A DNA stretch of 10,893 nt from Falsiroseomonas sp035644895 (lineage in GTDB: Bacteria; Pseudomonadota; Alphaproteobacteria; Acetobacterales; Acetobacteraceae). Shown here one piece after another: positions 6,665-10,893 of this stretch; position 1 is the stretch's first letter; each line of letters opens with the position of its first letter. The stretch lies in the NCBI GenBank assembly GCA_035644895.1, contig DASQNQ010000295.1:1-10893 (forward strand). Reading direction: 5' to 3'. The notes below the pieces were generated by a model that saw only the letters and a program-made list of their open reading frames with translations, had not been told where the DNA came from and searched no databases. A program made the translations under genes and the position numbers.

Positions 6665-7552
6665 GTGATCGGGCGCCGTCCCCTGCTGCGAATGATCGGC
6701 GGGCTGACGCTCGCCGGCATGGGTGCGGCCGGCTACGGGTTCTGGATCGAGCCCGCCTGGCGCCTGGTGGTGCAGGACTACGCGCTGGTCCCGCCGGGCT
6801 GGCCGCGCGGGCTGCGCGCCACGCTCGCGGTCCTCACCGACATCCACGCCGCCGACCCGCAGATGCCGCTGCGCCGGCTGGAGCGGATCGTCGCCGCCAC
6901 CAACGCGCTGCGGCCCGACCTCGTCGTGCTGCTCGGCGACCACTTCGCCTCCGGCCGCTTCTCGGGCCGGGCGATCCCGCTGGCGGAGACGGCGGCGGTG
7001 CTGCGCGGCCTCTCCGCGCCGCTGGGCGTGCACGGCGTGCTGGGGAACCACGACTGGTGGGAGGACACCGAGGTCCAGCGGCTGCGCGGCGGCCTGCCCT
7101 GGGCGGCGCGGACGCTTTCGGACGCCGGGCTGCCCGTGCTCCACAACAGCGCGGTGCGTCTCGCGCCGGGCTTCTGGCTCGCGGGGCTGGGCAGCCTCTG
7201 GGCCTACCGCGGCGGGCGACGCTTCTCCGGCGCGGACGATCTCGATGCCGCCGTGGCCGGCGTGGCGGACGGGGAGCCGGTGATCCTCCTCTGCCACGAG
7301 CCGGACATCTTCCCGCGGGTGCCGGCGCGCGTCTCCCTGACGCTCTGCGGCCACACGCATGGCGGGCAGGTGCGGCTGGGCGGTTGGTCGCCGGTGGTGC
7401 CCTCCATCCACGGCAGCCGCTACGCCTACGGCCATGTGGTCGAGGGCGGGCGGCACCTGATCGTCTCGGGCGGGCTTGGCACCTCCCTCCTGCCCGTGCG
7501 CCTTGGCGTTCCGCCGGAGATCACGCTGGTGCGGCTGGGCGAAGCTGTCTGA
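6665..7552 (+). CDS. Membrane-anchored or exported metallophosphoesterase (YkuE/YaeI-like)
   Basis: A 295-residue calcineurin-like phosphoesterase with a two-metal centre. The ligands are in order: D59 and H61 (DIH), D92 (GDH), N128-H129-D130 (GNHD), H211 (CHEPD), and H230 and H232 (GHTHGGQ). The C-terminal SGGLGTSLLPVRLG block is characteristic of the YaeI/YkuE group, in which members act on phospholipid or cell-envelope substrates. The first 27 residues hold an Arg pair (R4-R5), a hydrophobic stretch and no clear cleavage site, so a signal anchor or Tat signal is likely; B. subtilis YkuE is a Tat substrate. The GTG start lies four bases after the glycosylase stop with no Shine-Dalgarno, which suggests reinitiation. 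The last 32 bases overlap the end of the convergent gene. Confidence 0.9.
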   Translation: MIGRRPLLRMIGGLTLAGMGAAGYGFWIEPAWRLVVQDYALVPPGWPRGLRATLAVLTDIHAADPQMPLRRLERIVAATNALRPDLVVLLGDHFASGRFSGRAIPLAETAAVLRGLSAPLGVHGVLGNHDWWEDTEVQRLRGGLPWAARTLSDAGLPVLHNSAVRLAPGFWLAGLGSLWAYRGGRRFSGADDLDAAVAGVADGEPVILLCHEPDIFPRVPARVSLTLCGHTHGGQVRLGGWSPVVPSIHGSRYAYGHVVEGGRHLIVSGGLGTSLLPVRLGVPPEITLVRLGEAV

Positions 7553-8711
7553 GGAGCCCGGGGATGTGGGCACGGAACTGGAAGAAGCCGCGCGCGGCGA
7601 GTGGCCAGCAGGCGGCGTCCCAGGCGCGGCGCAGGCGGTGCACCGGCAGCCCGGCCAATGCCTCGGCCGTCCAGCCGACCGGGATGTCGGGCGTCACGAC
7701 GGCCAGGCCGTGCGCGGCGGCCCAGCCGGGCACCTCCGTGGGCCCCAGGATCACCCCTTCCGCACCGTAGAACGCCGCGGCGCGGGCCACTGCATCCGTC
7801 ACGCAGGCGCGCACATGCGCCTCCACGCGCCCGGAGCAGCCGGTTGGCCCGCGCGCCTGCGGCGCCGCCGCCCCGGCGATGACCTGGACGGGGGTGCCAA
7901 CGGGCAGCAGGCCCTCGGGGTGGCAGTCCTCCTCGTGCAGCAGCAGCGCGACCGGGCCCGTCGGCAGCGCGTCGGCGGGGCGAACGGGCTGGGCTGGCGG
8001 CAGCGTCTCCGGCGGCAGGGGCTGCGGGTTCTCGTCCAGTTCGCCCTGCGGGTCGAAGCGCCCCTCCGTGTGCCGGCGGATGTTCTCGGCCCGCGCGACG
8101 TAGTGCTTGCCGGGCGTCTGGATGCCGCCCACCCAGCGCCAGGACAGGGTGTTGGAGGCCGGATCGCCGTCCAGCAGATGGTGCAGAAACAGGTCCGCGC
8201 CGAGCGTCCAGGGCAGGCGGAGCGTGAAGATCCAGATGCTTGCCGTCCACATCCGCACATGGTTGTGCAGCCAGCCCCTCTCCCGCAGCTCCGCCATCCA
8301 GGCGTCGAAGCAGGCGATCCCGGTCGTCCCGGCCAAGGCCTGTTCGTACGCCCGGCGCAGCCCGGCATTCGCGGCAAGCGCCTGCCGGTCCCGCGCAAGC
8401 TGGGCACGGTAGGCGTCCCACACGCCCGGCCGCAGCTCGAGCCAGCCCTTCCAGTAGGTGCGCCAGAAGACCTCCTGGATGAACTTGTCCGCGTCCGCCA
8501 TCCCGTGGCGTGCCAGCGCGGTGCCGACCAACTCCTCCTCGGTGACGAGCCGGTGCCGCACGGCCGGCGACAGGGCGGAGACGGCGCCGGCCCGGCCGGG
8601 CCCACGATCCGTATTGCGCCCCGCCGCATAGGCCTCGCCCATGCTGGGCGCGAAGGCGGCAAGCCGCCGCAGCGCCTCGGCGCGCGTAGAGGGGAAGCTG
8701 TCCTGATCCAT
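7521..8711 (-). CDS. Photolyase/cryptochrome-related FAD protein with reversed domain order
   Basis: A 396-residue protein whose N-terminal part matches the FAD-binding helical domain of photolyases. Visible motifs are LSPAVRHR (47-54), FIQEVFWRTYW (77-87), TGIACFDAWMAEL (130-142), GWLHNHVRM (146-154) and DGDPASNTLSWRW (181-193). From recalled E. coli CPD photolyase, an ungapped match places N187 at the FAD-facing Asn378, W191 at Trp382 and W168 at Trp359. No Trp lies near the Trp306 position, and Arg342 becomes H151. There is no antenna domain before it. Instead, after a Pro-rich linker (about 229-250), residues 251-390 look like an alternating beta/alpha domain. ATG 8711 was chosen because upstream sequence in this frame overlaps the hydrolase gene and lacks family features. 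It is last in the minus-strand cluster, 40 bases after the hydrolase. Photorepair, light sensing or another redox role are all possible. Confidence 0.85.
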   Translation of the reverse strand: MDQDSFPSTRAEALRRLAAFAPSMGEAYAAGRNTDRGPGRAGAVSALSPAVRHRLVTEEELVGTALARHGMADADKFIQEVFWRTYWKGWLELRPGVWDAYRAQLARDRQALAANAGLRRAYEQALAGTTGIACFDAWMAELRERGWLHNHVRMWTASIWIFTLRLPWTLGADLFLHHLLDGDPASNTLSWRWVGGIQTPGKHYVARAENIRRHTEGRFDPQGELDENPQPLPPETLPPAQPVRPADALPTGPVALLLHEEDCHPEGLLPVGTPVQVIAGAAAPQARGPTGCSGRVEAHVRACVTDAVARAAAFYGAEGVILGPTEVPGWAAAHGLAVVTPDIPVGWTAEALAGLPVHRLRRAWDAACWPLAARGFFQFRAHIPGLLRQLRPAAPA

Positions 8712-8751
8712 CCCCTGGGCAGATCGGCGCGCGGGGGAGCCCGGCAAGGCG

Positions 8752-9516
8752 TCAGGCCGCGAGGAAGGCCTGCACCTGCGCGAGAAAGGCGGCCGGGTTC
8801 TCCGCATGCAGCCAATGCCCGGCCGGCATCGTGGCGAAGTCGACGGCCGGGAACAGCGCACGGAACGCCGCATGGTGCTCAGGCTTCACGTAGTCCGAGC
8901 GGTCACCCGCCAGCGACAGGACGCGTCCGGGATAGCGTCCGGCGAACGTGGGCCACCCGCCGATGTCCGGCAGGGCGGCCGCGATCTCCTCGAGGCCGAT
9001 CCGCCAGCGCGGCGGGTCCGCCTGGAACAGCAGGTTTTGCAGCAGGAAGGCGCGCAGGGCCGGGTTCGGCACGGCCGGCACCAGCGCCGCATCAGCGTCC
9101 CGCCGCGCCAGGCCGGGGCGCAGGGGAATGGCCTGCATTGCAGCGATGTAAGCGGTGAAAAGGGGCGTCGGGTAGGCAACCGGCGAGATGTCGGCGACCA
9201 GCAGCCGCTCCACGCCCTCGGGGCGCGCCAGTGCCAGCGCCATTGCAACCTTGCCGCCCATCGAGTGGCCGACGGCCGCGACCGGCCAGGCACCCTCCGC
9301 CGCCAGCGTCTCGGCGACGTCCGCCGCCATCTCCGGGTAGGTCATCGTCGCCGCGTGGGGCGAGCCGCCGTGGTTGCGGAGGTCGAGCGCGAGCACGCGG
9401 CGCCCCTCCCCGGCCAGCGCCTTCTGCACCGCGCCGAAGTTCTGCCCCGCGCCGAGCAGCCCGTGGAGCAGCGCGACGGGCGGGCCCTCGCCCATGCTCG
9501 TGACGGCAAGTCTCAT
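8752..9516 (-). CDS. Alpha/beta hydrolase, YbfF-like esterase
   Basis: A 254-residue cytoplasmic alpha/beta hydrolase, probably a carboxylesterase. The oxyanion-hole motif HGLLGAGQNF is at 18-27 and DLRNHGGSPH at 45-54, the latter being typical of the YbfF esterases. The nucleophile is S85 in GHSMGG and the catalytic His is H234 in AGHWLH. The acid could be D109 in ADISPVAYP, the position used in the YbfF group, or an Asp in GDRSDYV (D205/D208). The length is normal for the group. The substrate is unknown. Longer in-frame starts exist but would overlap the exporter gene. ATG 9516 places the start exactly on the upstream stop as ATGA, so the two genes are translationally coupled. Confidence 0.92.
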   Translation of the reverse strand: MRLAVTSMGEGPPVALLHGLLGAGQNFGAVQKALAGEGRRVLALDLRNHGGSPHAATMTYPEMAADVAETLAAEGAWPVAAVGHSMGGKVAMALALARPEGVERLLVADISPVAYPTPLFTAYIAAMQAIPLRPGLARRDADAALVPAVPNPALRAFLLQNLLFQADPPRWRIGLEEIAAALPDIGGWPTFAGRYPGRVLSLAGDRSDYVKPEHHAAFRALFPAVDFATMPAGHWLHAENPAAFLAQVQAFLAA

Positions 9517-10376
9517 CCGAGCGCCGCCAGGATCACGGATGCCACGATCAGCAACCCTCCGAGGATGACATCCCAACCGAGCGGCTCGCCAAGCCAGAGG
9601 GTCGAAACCAGCACGCCGAAGGCCGGTACGAGCAGGAAGCCGACGGAGGCGACCGCCCCGGGCAAGCGCCGCCCTGCCTCGATCACGCACCAGGTGCCGA
9701 TCGGGGCGGCGACCAGCCCGATGTAGAGCAGGTGCGGCCAACCGCCGAGCCCCACGCCGCCCTGCGGCTCCAGGAACAGGGCGAGGGGCGCCAGCACCAG
9801 GGCACCGATGCCGAAGCACCAGGGCAGCAGCTCGATCATCGGGGTGCGGGGCGGCCACTTGCGCGTGGCGATGATGGCGATCGTCCACAGGAACCCGGCC
9901 AGCACGAGCATCAGGTGCCCGGCCACCGCATCCGACTGCGACCAGTCCACCGCCCAGGGCCCGATCAGCACCGCGGCGCCCGCCATGCCGACGCCGGCGG
10001 CCGCCCAGCGCTGGGCGGACACCTTCTCGCCCAGCACCAGCACCGAAAGCGGGATGAGCCAGTAGGTGACCACGTTCGAGAGGACGGCGGTGCGCCCGGC
10101 CGGCACCAGCGCCACAGCGAGGTGCGTGAACACGAAGAACCCGCCGAGCTGGAAAAGGCCGAGGAACGCCACCGCCCTCCGGTCCTCCGCCGCCGGCAGC
10201 CGCAGCCGCCCCAGGAACGCGAGGACGATCGCCGCGACAAGCGCCGCGAGCGCCGCGCGGCCCGTGCCGAACCAGAGCGGCGTGGCATCGGCCAGCGCCG
10301 CCTTGGTCACGGGCCAGGCACCGCCGAACAGGATGACGGCCGCGAAAAGCAGCCGGAAGGCGGTGGCCTGGGGCAT
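9513..10376 (-). CDS. EamA-family (DMT superfamily) transporter
   Basis: A 287-residue inner-membrane protein with about ten hydrophobic segments arranged as two EamA repeats (roughly 8-138 and 152-286). Each repeat ends with the familiar LGE-containing loop before its last helix (LGEKVSAQRW at 115-124, LGEPLGWDV at 262-270). WPVTKAAL near the N-terminus (21-28) is also typical. Family members export amino acids, purines or other metabolites, but the substrate cannot be told from the sequence. The ATG at 10376 has only a weak ribosome site. The gene lies 69 bases after the oxidoreductase end, and its stop overlaps the start of the hydrolase gene, so it belongs to the minus-strand transcription unit. 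Confidence 0.93.
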   Translation of the reverse strand: MPQATAFRLLFAAVILFGGAWPVTKAALADATPLWFGTGRAALAALVAAIVLAFLGRLRLPAAEDRRAVAFLGLFQLGGFFVFTHLAVALVPAGRTAVLSNVVTYWLIPLSVLVLGEKVSAQRWAAAGVGMAGAAVLIGPWAVDWSQSDAVAGHLMLVLAGFLWTIAIIATRKWPPRTPMIELLPWCFGIGALVLAPLALFLEPQGGVGLGGWPHLLYIGLVAAPIGTWCVIEAGRRLPGAVASVGFLLVPAFGVLVSTLWLGEPLGWDVILGGLLIVASVILAALG

Positions 10377-10445
10377 GTCACCAAGGGTTGTAGCGATGGT
10401 GGTGTCTGTAAGGAACCCGACTTTTCCCCGGGGCAGCCCGCCGCC

Positions 10446-10893
10446 TTACGCCTGGGTAAGCAGTGCCCGCATCGCTAGCGCCTCGGCCACCGGGCCCGAT
10501 GCCGCGCGCGGCGCCAGGTGGGCCTCCGTCACGATCTCGCCCTCGGCGACGTCGCGGGCGAGCGCCACGCCATGCGCGAGGCCGATGGGCACGGCGCGGA
10601 GCGCACGGGAGCGCGCGGCCGGGACGCACTTGCCCCACACCGCGGAGCCGCCCTCCCCGTCCAGCACCTCGCCCCGGCGCAGCGGTCGCTTCGCCACGGC
10701 GACCGCATCGGCCGCCCAGGTCTCGGCGCTCCCGGTCGGCTCCCGCCGCAGCGCGGCGGAGGCCACGGAGACGCCAAGCTCCAGTCCGATGAAGTGGTAG
10801 GGTCGCCACAATGCGGCGTAGCGGCCGGACGGGTCGGTTGCGACGCCGTACTCCGAGAAGCAGCGGCGGGCGTATTCCGTCTCGCCCTCGAAT
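10446..10893 (-). CDS. SAF-domain oxidoreductase, homoserine dehydrogenase-like (3' part; 5' end outside window)
   Basis: The reading frame is open from the right edge to a TAA at 10446, giving the last 148 residues of a larger protein. Near the window edge, WRPYHFIGLELGVSVASAAL (29-48) is characteristic of NAD(P)-dependent oxidoreductases of the homoserine dehydrogenase-like type that carry a C-terminal SAF domain. The SAF part follows: AVAKRPLRRGEVLDGEGG (about 65-82), VWGK, and IGLAHGVALARDVAEGE (103-119). Members are often labelled 'FlgA' only because of the SAF domain, and a flagellar role is not implied. The substrate is unknown, and the NAD-binding domain should lie just beyond the window. 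A TTG within the frame at 10811 is not a sensible start because the conserved block continues upstream of it. Confidence 0.82.
   Translation of the reverse strand, partial: FEGETEYARRCFSEYGVATDPSGRYAALWRPYHFIGLELGVSVASAALRREPTGSAETWAADAVAVAKRPLRRGEVLDGEGGSAVWGKCVPAARSRALRAVPIGLAHGVALARDVAEGEIVTEAHLAPRAASGPVAEALAMRALLTQA

Noticed and set aside
7476..9158. Open frame of 560 codons on the plus strand opposite the photolyase-like and hydrolase genes
   Set aside because: It is a shadow of two genes with clear catalytic and FAD motifs, and the translated product is low-complexity Arg/Pro/Gly with no domain.
10377..10445. Gap before the exporter gene examined for a terminator or promoter
   Set aside because: It contains a CCCCGGGG palindrome and a run of four A on the minus strand, but no stem-loop with a U-tract and no -35/-10 pair at sensible spacing.
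10378..10809. Second minus-strand open frame of 143 codons overlapping the partial oxidoreductase
   Set aside because: The SAF-domain frame in the same place continues to the window edge with family motifs, while this one is Arg/Gly-rich with none.
1..10893. Search for tRNA, rRNA, CRISPR arrays, insertion sequences and long repeats
   Set aside because: No repeat-spacer pattern, transposase, terminal inverted repeats or tRNA-like cloverleaf was seen, and nearly all sequence is accounted for by protein-coding genes.

Overview
The window is very GC-rich with strong G/C preference at third codon positions, and it is packed with genes. The combination of a tripartite TRAP transporter, an HWE-type sensor kinase, an AlkA-like glycosylase and a SAF-domain oxidoreductase of a kind known from rhizobia and relatives suggests an alphaproteobacterium. 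My best guess is the Acetobacteraceae (Roseomonas-like), inferred from composition and gene families only. There are no rRNA or tRNA genes, insertion sequences or CRISPR arrays. It reads as ordinary chromosome.

Plus-strand block (1-7552): the 3' part of an HWE histidine kinase with two PAS domains, then an NAD(P)-dependent aldehyde dehydrogenase, then a complete TRAP transporter (periplasmic binding protein dctP, small membrane subunit dctQ, large permease dctM). It continues directly into an AlkA-type HhH DNA glycosylase and a YkuE/YaeI-like membrane-anchored metallophosphoesterase. From dctQ onward the genes are joined by stop/start overlaps (ATGA, GTGA) or a 4-base gap, so they probably share one mRNA. 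A strong hairpin separates dctP from dctQM. A possible 10-codon leader ORF with its own Shine-Dalgarno sequence ends exactly on the dctQ start codon. The dehydrogenase next to the transporter suggests that an imported compound may be oxidised through an aldehyde, but no substrate can be read from the sequence.

Minus-strand block (10893 down to 7521): the 3' end of a homoserine-dehydrogenase-like/SAF-domain oxidoreductase, an EamA-family exporter, an alpha/beta hydrolase (YbfF-like esterase) coupled to it by an ATGA overlap, and a photolyase-related FAD protein. The two blocks converge, and the last gene of each overlaps the other by 32 bases.

The most interesting gene is the photolyase-related protein at 7521-8711. 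Its FAD domain lies at the N-terminus and a separate alpha/beta-looking domain lies at the C-terminus, the reverse of the usual photolyase/cryptochrome order. It keeps the FAD-facing Asn and two of the three Trp-triad residues. The dctQ leader ORF and the extra N-terminal membrane segment of DctQ are the next most interesting points.
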